A stretch of 17,935 nucleotides of DNA from RUG14186 sp964644555 (GCA_964644555.1 CAZXWI010000029.1:1-17935), one strand, 5' to 3'. Positions 1 to 7,955 are shown, counted from the stretch's first letter. The notes: generated from the letters alone by a model not told the origin. Translations and numbers: made by a program.

Positions 1-715
1 CGGCATCTTCAATCAGCTTACCTGCAAAATTATCAACAGGTCTTTTAAAGGTGCTGCCTGCATTGGGGTAATTCAAGGGCTGCTTCTCCCTGCGACTTTT
101 GTTGAGTTCGTTCATCTTATTTCGTATTTCATCTTCATTTCCTTTTTGCAAAACGAAAGTTGCACCGATGATAATATCATCATTTTCAGAAAATATACTT
201 TTTCTGTATGAAAACTGTGCTTCGGTTTTGTCATACACTTTTATATTTCCGAATCTATCCATACATTTTACATTTTCAATTATATCTTTTATTTCTCCGG
301 AATAAGCTCCTGCGTTCATATATACTCCGCCACCTATACACCCAGGAATTCCCGAAAGAAATTCCATTCCCGTAAGTGAATTTCGCATAGCTATTTTGGC
401 TACTTCGCTCATCATATTTCCGCTTAGCGATTCTATCTTATTCTCCGAAACATTTACACCTTTAAGTTCACCTAAGAAAATCACAGGATCTTTTATACCC
501 TTATCGGACACCAATACATTGGAGCCGTTTCCCAAAACGATATAGTTTTTTTCGTATTCGTTAAGCTTTTCCAAAAGTAATCGAAGCTCTTCGATACTTT
601 TCGGAAATGCTGCGTATGAGGCAACCCCTCCCGTTCTGAAAGTGGTATGTTCGCTCATTTTTATATCTTTTTTAATTATTCGGTTTAATCTTTCGTCTAA
701 AAGCAGTCTTTCCAA
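1..715 (-). CDS. murB: UDP-N-acetylenolpyruvoylglucosamine reductase MurB (C-terminus outside window)
   Basis: MurB is the FAD enzyme that reduces UDP-GlcNAc-enolpyruvate to UDP-MurNAc with NADPH in cytoplasmic peptidoglycan precursor synthesis. About 238 codons are visible; the end lies beyond the left edge. Family motifs in order are TFRTGG (residues 25-30), LGNGSNVLVSD (61-71, FAD binding), SGIPGCIGGGVYMNAGAYSGE, FSYRKSIF and NAGSTFKRP, whose Ser221 matches the catalytic proton-donor serine. I chose the TTG start at 715-713. An AGGAG at 724-728 lies 8 nt upstream, an in-frame TAA lies two codons upstream, and the 19 residues before the first ATG (658) read like the normal helical MurB N-terminus. 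Starting at that ATG would also lack a ribosome binding site. The gene diverges from spoIIIAA. Identity is certain; the start is very likely. Confidence 0.95.
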   Translation of the reverse strand, partial: MERLLLDERLNRIIKKDIKMSEHTTFRTGGVASYAAFPKSIEELRLLLEKLNEYEKNYIVLGNGSNVLVSDKGIKDPVIFLGELKGVNVSENKIESLSGNMMSEVAKIAMRNSLTGMEFLSGIPGCIGGGVYMNAGAYSGEIKDIIENVKCMDRFGNIKVYDKTEAQFSYRKSIFSENDDIIIGATFVLQKGNEDEIRNKMNELNKSRREKQPLNYPNAGSTFKRPVDNFAGKLIEDA

Positions 716-738
716 TACTTAATCTCCTAACTTAATTT

Positions 739-759
739 ATCATATCACAAATATGTGAT
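739..759 (-). promoter_or_regulatory. Possible extended -10 promoter for murB overlapping a 6-bp dyad
   Basis: On the minus strand TGATATGAT fits an extended -10 element (TG-n-TATGAT, hexamer at 744-739). It lies about 24 nt upstream of the murB start, and there is no good -35 hexamer. A dyad, ATCACA-AATA-TGTGAT (744-749 and 754-759), abuts this hexamer and could be an operator. Both are short motifs in AT-rich DNA, so this is tentative. Confidence 0.35.
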
Positions 760-781
760 TTATTAATTGCTAATTCGTTTT

Positions 782-809
782 TTTACATTTTTTTAACTTC
801 GATTATAGT
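782..809 (+). promoter_or_regulatory. Sigma-A-like promoter upstream of the spoIIIA operon
   Basis: TTTACA (782-787), a 16-nt spacer and TATAGT (804-809) each match 5 of 6 bases of the vegetative consensus. The start site would fall near 816, just ahead of the spoIIIAA ribosome binding site. In Bacillus subtilis spoIIIA is transcribed by sigma-E, but I see no good sigma-E pair here (a CATACAnT-like -10 with a properly spaced GCATATT-like -35). The assignment to a sigma factor is uncertain. Confidence 0.4.
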
Positions 810-835
810 ATCTTAACTGAGAAAGGATAACAAAA

Positions 836-1738
836 ATGCGAAATTTAGCTTCTGTTTTTAGTATTTTACCCTATGAACTCGCACAACTCATCAAAAATCA
901 TAAGTCCATACATATCGCAGAAGAAATTCGTTTAAGAGCATATCAAAAAACGGAAATAGTATCTAACAGAGAATTTTATCAAATAGATTTTACGGTTTCA
1001 TCAGATGACATTATTAATATAATGCAAAAAGCATTTCATTATTCGCTCTATGCTCACGACAAAGAATTATCAAACGGCTTTATAACTCTAAATGGCGGAC
1101 ATCGAATAGGGTTTTCGGGACAAGCCGCCTACAAACAAAATGTTCTTGCTTCCCTCGGCAACTTCAATTCGCTCAATATTAGGCTCGCTCATCAAGTTAA
1201 AAACGCAGATATAAATATTTTGCCAAAGCTCATAACAAACAATGAATTTCAATCAAGCCTGATAATATCTCCTCCGGGAGTCGGCAAGACCACCCTGCTT
1301 AGGGAACTTACAAAGCACTTAAGCGAAGGAAGTGCCTATAACAGATCTTATAAAATCAGCCTTATAGATGAGCGAAACGAAATATCTTCCTGTGTTGACG
1401 GAGTATCGCAAATGGATGTGGGAGCAAGAACCGACATATTTTATATGATAGATAAGTCAGATGGCATAAATATGGCAATACGAAGTATGTCGCCGGAAAT
1501 AATAGTTACTGATGAAATAGGCACTGATAACGATGTCAGCTCAATTAAAAAAGCACTTTTATCCGGAGTCAAAATTTTGGCAAGCGCCCACGGAGCATCG
1601 TTTGAAGATATATTTCGCAAAATGCCACAGATAATAAGCCTAAATGCATTCGAAAATTACATTGTCATACATAGAGTTGACAATATAATTTATCCTTTAC
1701 AAATACACACAAATTCCACCGAGGTTTCATATGGTTAA
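836..1738 (+). CDS. spoIIIAA: Stage III sporulation protein AA, secretion-type ATPase
   Basis: SpoIIIAA is the cytoplasmic ATPase of the SpoIIIA-SpoIIQ channel through which the mother cell supports the engulfed forespore, and it resembles type II/IV secretion ATPases. The 300-residue protein has a Walker A motif PPGVGKTT (146-153), a Walker B region EIIVTDEIG (221-229) and the family segment ASAHG (249-253). The N-terminal 140 residues carry the SpoIIIAA pattern RLR (32-34) and GGHRIGFSG (87-95). The ATG follows AAAGGA by a normal spacing. It is the first gene of eight and overlaps spoIIIAB by 8 nt. Length is close to the family norm and no key residue is missing. Confidence 0.97.
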   Translation: MRNLASVFSILPYELAQLIKNHKSIHIAEEIRLRAYQKTEIVSNREFYQIDFTVSSDDIINIMQKAFHYSLYAHDKELSNGFITLNGGHRIGFSGQAAYKQNVLASLGNFNSLNIRLAHQVKNADINILPKLITNNEFQSSLIISPPGVGKTTLLRELTKHLSEGSAYNRSYKISLIDERNEISSCVDGVSQMDVGARTDIFYMIDKSDGINMAIRSMSPEIIVTDEIGTDNDVSSIKKALLSGVKILASAHGASFEDIFRKMPQIISLNAFENYIVIHRVDNIIYPLQIHTNSTEVSYG

Positions 1739-2234
1739 CAAAATTATAGGAATAATACTTATTCTGCTCTCATCTTATGTTTTTTCTTTTGTTATGCACC
1801 GACAATATAAAAATGAAACAAATCAAATAAAAGTGTTTTTATATATTTTATCCGATATAGATAATATGCTTGAAAAATATCCATTCGATGTTTATGAGAT
1901 ATTAAGATACCTGAAAAATAAGAAGTATGCTCCTTTTGATACTATTTTCGGACACTGCCTTGAACTGGTTACAAATGAAAACTTGAGCTTTTACGAAGCT
2001 GTATCTAAAGCACTTATCGAAAATACAGATGAAAACATAGCCGAATTTATCAAAGAAACTGCCTTATCTTTCGAGCTGCCAAACACAGAAGCCATACAGG
2101 GTAAATTAAAACTTATATACTCAAATGCCCAAATCTACAAAGATACACTCATTAAAGACGGTGCATCTAAGATAGAAATGTATACCAAATTAATGAAGCT
2201 TGCATCCGTAATGACGGTAATTATTTTTATATAG
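1731..2234 (+). CDS. spoIIIAB: Stage III sporulation protein AB
   Basis: SpoIIIAB is a mother-cell membrane protein of the SpoIIIA channel, with a helical domain related to the GspF platform protein of type II secretion. The 167-residue product has an N-terminal membrane segment (about 4-22, IIGIILILLSSYVFSFVMH), a long soluble helical middle and a hydrophobic C-terminal segment (about 154-167), the usual arrangement for the family. The start lies inside the end of spoIIIAA, with GAGG a few bases upstream, so the two are probably translationally coupled. The identification rests on this architecture, on length and on position between AA and AC. Confidence 0.93.
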   Translation: MVNKIIGIILILLSSYVFSFVMHRQYKNETNQIKVFLYILSDIDNMLEKYPFDVYEILRYLKNKKYAPFDTIFGHCLELVTNENLSFYEAVSKALIENTDENIAEFIKETALSFELPNTEAIQGKLKLIYSNAQIYKDTLIKDGASKIEMYTKLMKLASVMTVIIFI

Positions 2235-2243
2235 GAGATAAAT

Positions 2244-2441
2244 ATGGATATAGATATTATATTTAAAATAGCGGGAATAGGCATAGTAATAACGGTTATC
2301 AATCAGATTCTTTCCAAAAACGGACGGGACGATATGGCAACGATAGTAACTTTAGTCGGAATAATAATAGTATTGATGGTGGTAATAGAAATAATAAGCG
2401 ATTTCTTCGTTACACTTAAAACTACATTTAACCTATATTAA
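2244..2441 (+). CDS. spoIIIAC: Stage III sporulation protein AC
   Basis: This is a very small (65-residue) integral membrane protein with two hydrophobic helices (about 7-25 and 32-56) joined by the polar segment KNGRDDMA. That layout is diagnostic of SpoIIIAC, which is related to SpoIIIAD and has been compared with FliQ-type export components. AGGAG sits in front of the ATG and overlaps the spoIIIAB stop codon. The stop is followed directly by the ATG of spoIIIAD. Its role is as a membrane component of the mother-cell side of the channel. Confidence 0.94.
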   Translation: MDIDIIFKIAGIGIVITVINQILSKNGRDDMATIVTLVGIIIVLMVVIEIISDFFVTLKTTFNLY

Positions 2442-2831
2442 ATGGATATTGTAAAAATATGCTTGATAGCCTTATTATCCTGCGTTATGTGTTTGTATTT
2501 TCAAGGTTCAAACAACAAAGAATACTCGGTTTATATTGCCATAATAAGCGGCATTATCATATTGGCATTTTGTTTTGATTACATTATTTATGTTTTTAAT
2601 GCATTAAGCGCCTTTACTGATAAAATCGATTTTTCACAACCACAAATAAAAGCAACCGTAAAAATAATACTCACTTCCTACATTGCCCAATTTGCTTCCG
2701 ATATATGCAATGACGCAAATCAAAAATCACTGGCAGGTAAAGTCGATATTGCATCTAAGTTTATTATTCTATATTTATCCCTGCCGATTATTATGACATT
2801 TTTTGATTTTTTAAATTCGATAGACTTATGA
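2442..2831 (+). CDS. spoIIIAD: Stage III sporulation protein AD
   Basis: SpoIIIAD is a 129-residue polytopic membrane protein (hydrophobic stretches at about 4-20, 29-53, 71-85 and 105-124) and a membrane part of the SpoIIIA complex. Length and the polar sequence around residues 57-70 fit the family. The ATG abuts the TAA of spoIIIAC with no spacer, and no Shine-Dalgarno motif lies in front of it. Translation is therefore probably by reinitiation after spoIIIAC. The 3' end overlaps spoIIIAE by 4 nt (ATGA). Confidence 0.94.
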   Translation: MDIVKICLIALLSCVMCLYFQGSNNKEYSVYIAIISGIIILAFCFDYIIYVFNALSAFTDKIDFSQPQIKATVKIILTSYIAQFASDICNDANQKSLAGKVDIASKFIILYLSLPIIMTFFDFLNSIDL

Positions 2832-3988
2832 TAAAAAAGATATGTATATTGGTTACGATTTTAATTATGATTCCCTGCTTGGCATTTGCCGATAACACTT
2901 CTGTTTTGCAAATCGGCGAGAGCTTAGTCGAAGAATTGGGTTTTGAAACCCTCAACGCAGAAATAGACACCTCGGCAATATATCAAATCACAGGATATAC
3001 AAATATTAAAGAACTTTTCATTGATTTATTGCAAGGCAATTTTAATTTAAGCATAAAAGAATTATTCACAAATATCATAACAACCTTCAAAGAACATTTT
3101 ACTAAGTATCTTTCCCTTACAATCAATATTTTAGCTATAAGCATAATCTACAGTTTAATCAATAATGCGGGCAGTGCATATCTGAAAAACGATGTGGAGA
3201 AAATCACATTTTGCGCTGTGTATATTTCGCTTATCACACTTATTATCAATGCGGTATTTGATGCTGTCAGTTCATCGGTTAGCGTAATAAATAATCTGGT
3301 ATCTTTCATAAAAAACTTTACTCCAATGTTCTTTTTGCTGCTCTCCACTACAGGCGGAATTATGACTTCGTCGGTAATATATCCTGTAATGCTTTTTTAT
3401 ACAAGTATGATAAATTCCGTTATAGAAAATTTTATAATTCCCCTATCATCAAGCGGATATGTGCTTTCGCTCTACAGCAAAATAATAACCACGGTTGATT
3501 TTTCCTATTTTGTAAAGTTTATCAAAAAATTCGCTTATTTTGTTTTAGGTGCAAGCTTCACATTGTTCGGAATTATCGTTACCTTTGAGGGGATTGCATT
3601 TTCTTCCATTGATTCGGCAAGTTCAAACACAATCAAATATACTGTGTCGTCGCTCGTTCCTGTTATAGGCAAATTCATTGCGGATTCGGCAGATGTTATA
3701 AACGGATTTTTGGGAATAATAAAAAGCTCTTTTGGATTCTTCGGTGCGATATGCGTAATAACGATAATGTTTGTGCCGACATTAAAATTACTTACAATGT
3801 ACTTTTGTGTGAAAATATGTGCTATAGTGCTTCAGCCCTTTGCCGAACCGAGAATATCGCAAGCTCTTGACGATACTGCCCAACATTTGTTTTTCATTTT
3901 TTCATGCATTGCTTTTACTGCAATGATGCTGATAGTGATAATCGGGCTTATGCTGATATTTGCAAACAACATTTTAAAATACAGGTAA
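2828..3988 (+). CDS. spoIIIAE: Stage III sporulation protein AE, polytopic membrane protein
   Basis: SpoIIIAE is the largest membrane subunit of the SpoIIIA complex and has been compared with FliP-type export proteins. The 386-residue product begins with a signal peptide (about 1-21, ending CLAFA before DNTSV). A polar segment (22-90) follows, then a series of membrane helices: about 95-115, 126-148, 160-205, 235-260, 295-335 and 350-382. The signal sequence, helix content and length match the family. The ATG overlaps the spoIIIAD stop as ATGA and has no Shine-Dalgarno motif, which points to coupled translation. SpoIIIAF starts 2 nt after the stop. Confidence 0.94.
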   Translation: MIKKICILVTILIMIPCLAFADNTSVLQIGESLVEELGFETLNAEIDTSAIYQITGYTNIKELFIDLLQGNFNLSIKELFTNIITTFKEHFTKYLSLTINILAISIIYSLINNAGSAYLKNDVEKITFCAVYISLITLIINAVFDAVSSSVSVINNLVSFIKNFTPMFFLLLSTTGGIMTSSVIYPVMLFYTSMINSVIENFIIPLSSSGYVLSLYSKIITTVDFSYFVKFIKKFAYFVLGASFTLFGIIVTFEGIAFSSIDSASSNTIKYTVSSLVPVIGKFIADSADVINGFLGIIKSSFGFFGAICVITIMFVPTLKLLTMYFCVKICAIVLQPFAEPRISQALDDTAQHLFFIFSCIAFTAMMLIVIIGLMLIFANNILKYR

Positions 3989-3990
3989 AT

Positions 3991-4491
3991 ATGAAAGAAC
4001 AGATAATTTCTATAGTATTCGGTATGATGTTCATTCTTATAATAGATCTTATCTCAGCCGAAAACAGCAATAAAAAATACATAAATACCGCATGCACTTT
4101 TATTCTCGTTACCTCGATAGTTTCGCCTTTTATCGAGATTTGGGGAGATTTTTCCATGGATATTGATGATGCAATAAATTATATGGATGAATTCGATGTC
4201 CATTCGTATGAGCAAAGCGGCTTTGATATATATGACGATATACTTAACAAAGAGTTCGAAAACAAGCTTACAGAATCTTTTTTCCTTCTTATAGAGCAAA
4301 CCGATATAGCATTTGAAGGAGAAGTAAAATTTGATTACGAAAAAAACACAAGCAGTTCTGATTTCGGGAGCATAAATAAAATAGTAATATCATATACTCT
4401 ACTATCCGAAAGCGATAAAGTCGATTTACTTAAAGCAGTGAGTGAAAATTACAATATATCAAGCGATAATATTTTAATACAAGCATTGTGA
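3991..4491 (+). CDS. spoIIIAF: Stage III sporulation protein AF
   Basis: SpoIIIAF is a membrane-anchored mother-cell component of the channel. The 166-residue product has two N-terminal membrane helices (about 5-22 and 33-51) separated by SAENSNKKY, then a soluble domain of about 110 residues that ends in a beta-strand-rich part (KIVISYTLL onward). This is the SpoIIIAF pattern; the soluble part is a ring-building-motif fold in known homologs. I chose the ATG at 3991 over the in-frame ATG at 3904. The latter lies inside spoIIIAE and adds 29 residues (MHCFYCNDADSD...) that do not look like the family. The start is 2 nt after the spoIIIAE stop, preceded only by a weak AGGT. Confidence 0.92.
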   Translation: MKEQIISIVFGMMFILIIDLISAENSNKKYINTACTFILVTSIVSPFIEIWGDFSMDIDDAINYMDEFDVHSYEQSGFDIYDDILNKEFENKLTESFFLLIEQTDIAFEGEVKFDYEKNTSSSDFGSINKIVISYTLLSESDKVDLLKAVSENYNISSDNILIQAL

Positions 4492-4498
4492 GGCGATA

Positions 4499-5038
4499 AT
4501 GAAAATCAATTTTAACTTTTTTAAAAAAATGACAATGAAAGACAAGGTATTGTTTCTTGCGGCAATATTTATATTAGGTCTGATATTCATAACTTTGCCT
4601 ATGTCAAATAAAAGCAATAAATCATCGCAAGAGAGCATCAACCAAACATCATCAAAATATAAGCAGGAGTTGGAAAGTCAACTGGAAGATATATTATCGC
4701 AAGTAACCGGAATCGGTGAGATTGATGTGATGATAACATTGGAAAGCGAGTTTAACCAATCGGTTCTGTTTAACGAATCAATTTCGGAAAGCACATCAAG
4801 TAATTCGAACGAAAAAAACACGACCGAGATAAATTCAAAAAAAGAAGCAGTTATGATAAAAGATTCCCAAGGTTCTGCCCCATATACGGTATCGGATAAA
4901 TACCCATGTGTAACAGGAGTTATTGTTGTGGCAACGGGAGCGGATGAACCGATAATCAAATCATACATAATTCAAGCAGTCAAAGCCGCATTGGAAGTGC
5001 CGGCACATAAAATAGTTGTTTTACCGAAAGGAGATTAG
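4499..5038 (+). CDS. spoIIIAG: Stage III sporulation protein AG
   Basis: SpoIIIAG forms a large ring in the intermembrane space between mother cell and forespore and is related to FliF/EscJ proteins. The 179-residue protein has a short basic cytoplasmic N-terminus, one membrane helix (about 17-35) and an extracytoplasmic domain. That domain holds LEDILSQVTGIGEIDVMITLES, a Ser/Asn/Glu-rich insertion (about 90-120) and a C-terminal part (GVIVVATGADEP to the end) typical of the ring-building motif. GAGG overlaps the region of the spoIIIAF stop, 7 nt away. The low-complexity polar insertion is common in this family. Confidence 0.94.
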   Translation: MKINFNFFKKMTMKDKVLFLAAIFILGLIFITLPMSNKSNKSSQESINQTSSKYKQELESQLEDILSQVTGIGEIDVMITLESEFNQSVLFNESISESTSSNSNEKNTTEINSKKEAVMIKDSQGSAPYTVSDKYPCVTGVIVVATGADEPIIKSYIIQAVKAALEVPAHKIVVLPKGD

Positions 5039-5047
5039 GAGGATAAT

Positions 5048-5611
5048 ATGGTAATCAAAAAATTGAATTTAAACAAGAAAGCTCTTTCATTGGCGGCTTT
5101 GCTTGTAGTATTGGCGGTGGTGAGTTTTGTAAACTACAAATACTTCACTCCCGACAACAAGCAGGTAGCTTCAATTGACGAACAAGCACCGCTTAATGCC
5201 GAATTCGTCAGCAATATCAGCGAAGAAAGCGTAATGTCGGGAAAGACGATAATCGACAATGCATTTTTTACCGAATACAGAACACTCAGAGAGCAAACAC
5301 GAAGCGAAAACATTGCACTTTTGGAAGATATAGCAAATTCGGATAATAAAGATAATCAAAGTGTACAAAGTGCGCAGTCTGCCATGGTAGAACTTGTTAA
5401 ACAGTCGGAACTTGAACTCAGCGTTGAAAACCAAATCAAAGCGAAAGGCTTTACGGACTGTATAGTATTTATCCATGATGATTATGCTAATGTAGTCTTA
5501 AACAGCAGTGAAATCACCCCTCAGCAAGCCGCACAAATTCAGGATATTGTAAATCGAAATTGCGACATTGAAATATCCAAAATATCCATTGCGACTTCAC
5601 ATACTAAATAA
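5048..5611 (+). CDS. spoIIIAH: Stage III sporulation protein AH
   Basis: SpoIIIAH is the mother-cell protein that in Bacillus binds forespore SpoIIQ to bridge the two membranes. The 187-residue product has a basic N-terminus, one membrane helix (about 11-29) and an extracytoplasmic region. A helical linker (about 75-118, rich in Glu, Gln and Ser) leads to an EscJ/FliF-like C-terminal domain (about 118-187) containing KAKGFTDCIVFIHDDYANVVL. AGGAGG precedes the ATG, the strongest ribosome binding site in the operon. It is the last gene, followed at once by a terminator. No spoIIQ is in the window. Confidence 0.95.
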   Translation: MVIKKLNLNKKALSLAALLVVLAVVSFVNYKYFTPDNKQVASIDEQAPLNAEFVSNISEESVMSGKTIIDNAFFTEYRTLREQTRSENIALLEDIANSDNKDNQSVQSAQSAMVELVKQSELELSVENQIKAKGFTDCIVFIHDDYANVVLNSSEITPQQAAQIQDIVNRNCDIEISKISIATSHTK

Positions 5612-5612
5612 T

Positions 5613-5640
5613 AAAACAGGGTTTAAATAAACCCTGTTTT
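5613..5640. terminator. Bidirectional intrinsic terminator
   Basis: AAAACAGGGTTT (5613-5624) and AAACCCTGTTTT (5629-5640) form a perfect 12-bp stem with an AAAT loop. The 3' T run ends spoIIIA transcription. The 5' A run gives a T run on the other strand, which would end the cadherin-like gene (stop near 5676). It begins 2 nt after the spoIIIAH stop codon. Confidence 0.92.
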
Positions 5641-5675
5641 CTATATTTGTATATTAATTTGTACAGCCTCTCCCC

Positions 5676-7844
5676 TTATTTCTTCTCTTCACCGAAGAGC
5701 ATATCCAAGCTTTCAAGCAAATCGTTTATTTCCTTTGCTTGTTGTTCTATTTCTTCGTCGGATTCTTTAATTTTCTCTGCTTTTTTATTTATGGTATCTT
5801 CGATTTTAGCTGTAGAGCCGATATCAAGGGTATCTTTTTCACCTAAAGGTAAATCAATGGGCTTTTCTTCGGGAATCTCAATAACATCGTCATTTATTTC
5901 GGGGCTTATTGTATCAGCGTATTCGTCATAGTTTTCCAAATCATTTTCGGCATTATGCTTATATTGTGAACGTTTTTTCTTAATAAGTGCAATCACGCAA
6001 AACAGCATGATGATAAAGGCTGAACTTCCTGCGATTATGCCGAGTATAAACCAATCTACTTCGCTTATTTTTTCATCGGTAATGTAGTACATATCTCCTG
6101 TTGGGAAATTATATTTTACATATCCGTCTTTAACCGAAGCTTTGTCGGTTACAAGCTCCATTTTGTTTTTTGTGCTGTCGTATTTGTAGATGTTCAAAAT
6201 ACTGTTGTCGTTGTATTTATCCCCTACATATATCGATACGCTCACACCATCGCACAAATTGCCCCTGTATGCAAAATCAATATCAATTCCGCTAGTTTCG
6301 TCCTTTGCTTTTATATACTTTTCATCGGACGGTTCAGTAAAATTCAATGCGCTGTCAAATGCTTTGTCGAAAGGCAAATACCCTCCTACAAACTTCCACG
6401 AATAACTTATTTCGCCTTTTTCATATTTATTGACCACCAAGGTCTTATCAAATTCATTCAAAAGTGCAAATATTTCGTAGTCCAAAACTTGGCTGCCCGT
6501 GTCGGAAAAATCAAGCGTTATTATCTTTTCTGTAGTATTACCAAGTACAGATAAAACATCTTTGATATTTATATGTAATGTATTGTCATATCTTATAACA
6601 TTTAATATATATTCATTAGCACTACCATTCACAGTACGGACCTTTATTACATTTTTTCCTACTTGAAGCTTCTCCACATTTTCCACTTCTACTTTGGCAT
6701 TGATATTAGCAGCCTTGGCGTTTATATAAATTTTATTTACTTCGTTGGGAACGAAAAATGTGTATTCAAGCTTATTGCCGTCAAAACCGATGTCTATTTT
6801 CTGCCTTGCGAGAACCTCCCCCACCGCAATATCGTAAGACACTTCCAATGAGGATAAAAGATTGTTTTTAGACAGTTCCACGCTCTGCCCGTCAAGATTC
6901 TTTCGTGTTACATATATGGTATATGTCTTTTGTGTTTCATTTTCGGCTTCCACAACAACCTCTATCGTGTTAGAACCGACAACAAGATCGTGCTTACCAA
7001 CACCGGAAACAATCTTCGCTTTTTCGTTATTAACTTGTGCCTTTACCTCTATCTTAGTTACATCGTAATTTACATATACATTGTACGATGTTCTGACGGA
7101 GCTGAATATGAAATCTCCTTTATCGGTAGTCAGTGATTTCAATGTATTGTCGGAGTTTCGTTCATCAATTCGTTTGATTACAAGAAAATATGTTCTTTGC
7201 ACTCCGTTTTCTGCTGTAACGGTTACTTTAATATTATTTGTTCCGTATTCCAAATTTACACTGCCCAGTCCGCTCACTGTGGCATTTTTATCGTTTGCCT
7301 TGGCATCAATGAAAATGCTTGCTTCTTTTGTGTCGGAGAGTGTATAGGTGGTTTTGGTAGGAGAAAATGCATTTACCGAATTCCCGTTTATTTTAAGTTC
7401 CGACAATGTATTATCAGATGACATCATACTTACTTTTGCAGATGCACTCTGAGATGAAATGCTTACATTCCCCTCGGATACGCATGATCCTTTTACCGAT
7501 ATAGTTTTTTCATTTGTAAAAGAAGATGAACACCTTATGCTGACTGTTGCACTGAATGAGGATACTTCTTCGGAAGTATTCCAAGAAAGCATTTTGCCGC
7601 TTAGGTTAGCTCCGCTCACTCCCACTATTTCAAATTCAGCAGGCAAGCTTATTTCGGCTTTAGCCTCTGTAGAAGTAAACTCATTGCACGACAAGGTTAT
7701 ATTCAATATAAAGTCTTCGTTTTGGCTTATGTATTCGCCGCAGCTTAAACTTATATCAACATACTCACCATCAGCCAACACAGTAGTGGGGCTTAACATC
7801 AAAAGCACGATCAAAACAATCGAAATCAATGTTTTTTTTCGCAT
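5676..7844 (-). CDS. Secreted membrane-anchored protein with cadherin-like beta-sandwich repeats
   Basis: The 722-residue product has a signal peptide (1-24, cleavage after VLA) and an N-terminal beta-rich domain of cohesin-like appearance (about 28-138). Cadherin-like beta-sandwich units follow at about 144-225 and 231-315. Both open with SDNTL and contain the G-x-N-x-I-x-V pattern and AEN-x-x-x-x-TY near the end. A more diverged third copy lies at about 329-418. After a further extracellular domain (421-590) come one membrane helix (about 597-621), a basic KKKR stop-transfer and an acidic, probably coiled cytoplasmic tail (625-722). I chose the ATG at 7844, which has AGGAG upstream; the in-frame ATG at 7862 has none. 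It shares the terminator with spoIIIA. Its role is unknown; a cell-surface binding or adhesion role is inference. Confidence 0.85.
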   Translation of the reverse strand: MRKKTLISIVLIVLLMLSPTTVLADGEYVDISLSCGEYISQNEDFILNITLSCNEFTSTEAKAEISLPAEFEIVGVSGANLSGKMLSWNTSEEVSSFSATVSIRCSSSFTNEKTISVKGSCVSEGNVSISSQSASAKVSMMSSDNTLSELKINGNSVNAFSPTKTTYTLSDTKEASIFIDAKANDKNATVSGLGSVNLEYGTNNIKVTVTAENGVQRTYFLVIKRIDERNSDNTLKSLTTDKGDFIFSSVRTSYNVYVNYDVTKIEVKAQVNNEKAKIVSGVGKHDLVVGSNTIEVVVEAENETQKTYTIYVTRKNLDGQSVELSKNNLLSSLEVSYDIAVGEVLARQKIDIGFDGNKLEYTFFVPNEVNKIYINAKAANINAKVEVENVEKLQVGKNVIKVRTVNGSANEYILNVIRYDNTLHINIKDVLSVLGNTTEKIITLDFSDTGSQVLDYEIFALLNEFDKTLVVNKYEKGEISYSWKFVGGYLPFDKAFDSALNFTEPSDEKYIKAKDETSGIDIDFAYRGNLCDGVSVSIYVGDKYNDNSILNIYKYDSTKNKMELVTDKASVKDGYVKYNFPTGDMYYITDEKISEVDWFILGIIAGSSAFIIMLFCVIALIKKKRSQYKHNAENDLENYDEYADTISPEINDDVIEIPEEKPIDLPLGEKDTLDIGSTAKIEDTINKKAEKIKESDEEIEQQAKEINDLLESLDMLFGEEKK

Positions 7845-7878
7845 AATATCTCCTAAATGCAAAGAAAATAATATATTA

Positions 7879-7907
7879 ATTTTAACATACTTACCATACT
7901 AAAACAA
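7879..7907 (-). promoter_or_regulatory. Candidate sigma-A promoter for the cadherin-like gene
   Basis: On the minus strand TTGTTT (7907-7902), a 17-nt spacer and TAAAAT (7884-7879) lie 35 nt upstream of the ATG at 7844, with AGGAG in between. The -10 matches 5 of 6 consensus bases; the -35 matches mainly at TTG. The spacing is ideal. Confidence 0.45.
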
Positions 7908-7955
7908 TCGTAATAAGCCGAATATAATATATATATTTTTTGTTGTAAATTAAGA

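Noticed and set aside
744..759. CRP/FNR-type site in the murB-spoIIIA intergenic region
   Set aside because: The half-sites are in the inverted order (TCACA...TGTGA, not TGTGA...TCACA) and the spacer is 4 nt, so it is not a CRP consensus. It is kept only as an unspecific dyad.
3904..3990. Longer start for spoIIIAF
   Set aside because: The extra 29 residues lie wholly inside spoIIIAE in another frame and are unlike SpoIIIAF N-termini. The ATG at 3991 gives the normal first membrane helix.
7459..7902. 147-codon plus-strand open frame opposite the cadherin-like gene
   Set aside because: It lies antisense to the signal peptide and first domain of a convincing gene, has no ribosome binding site and matches no family.
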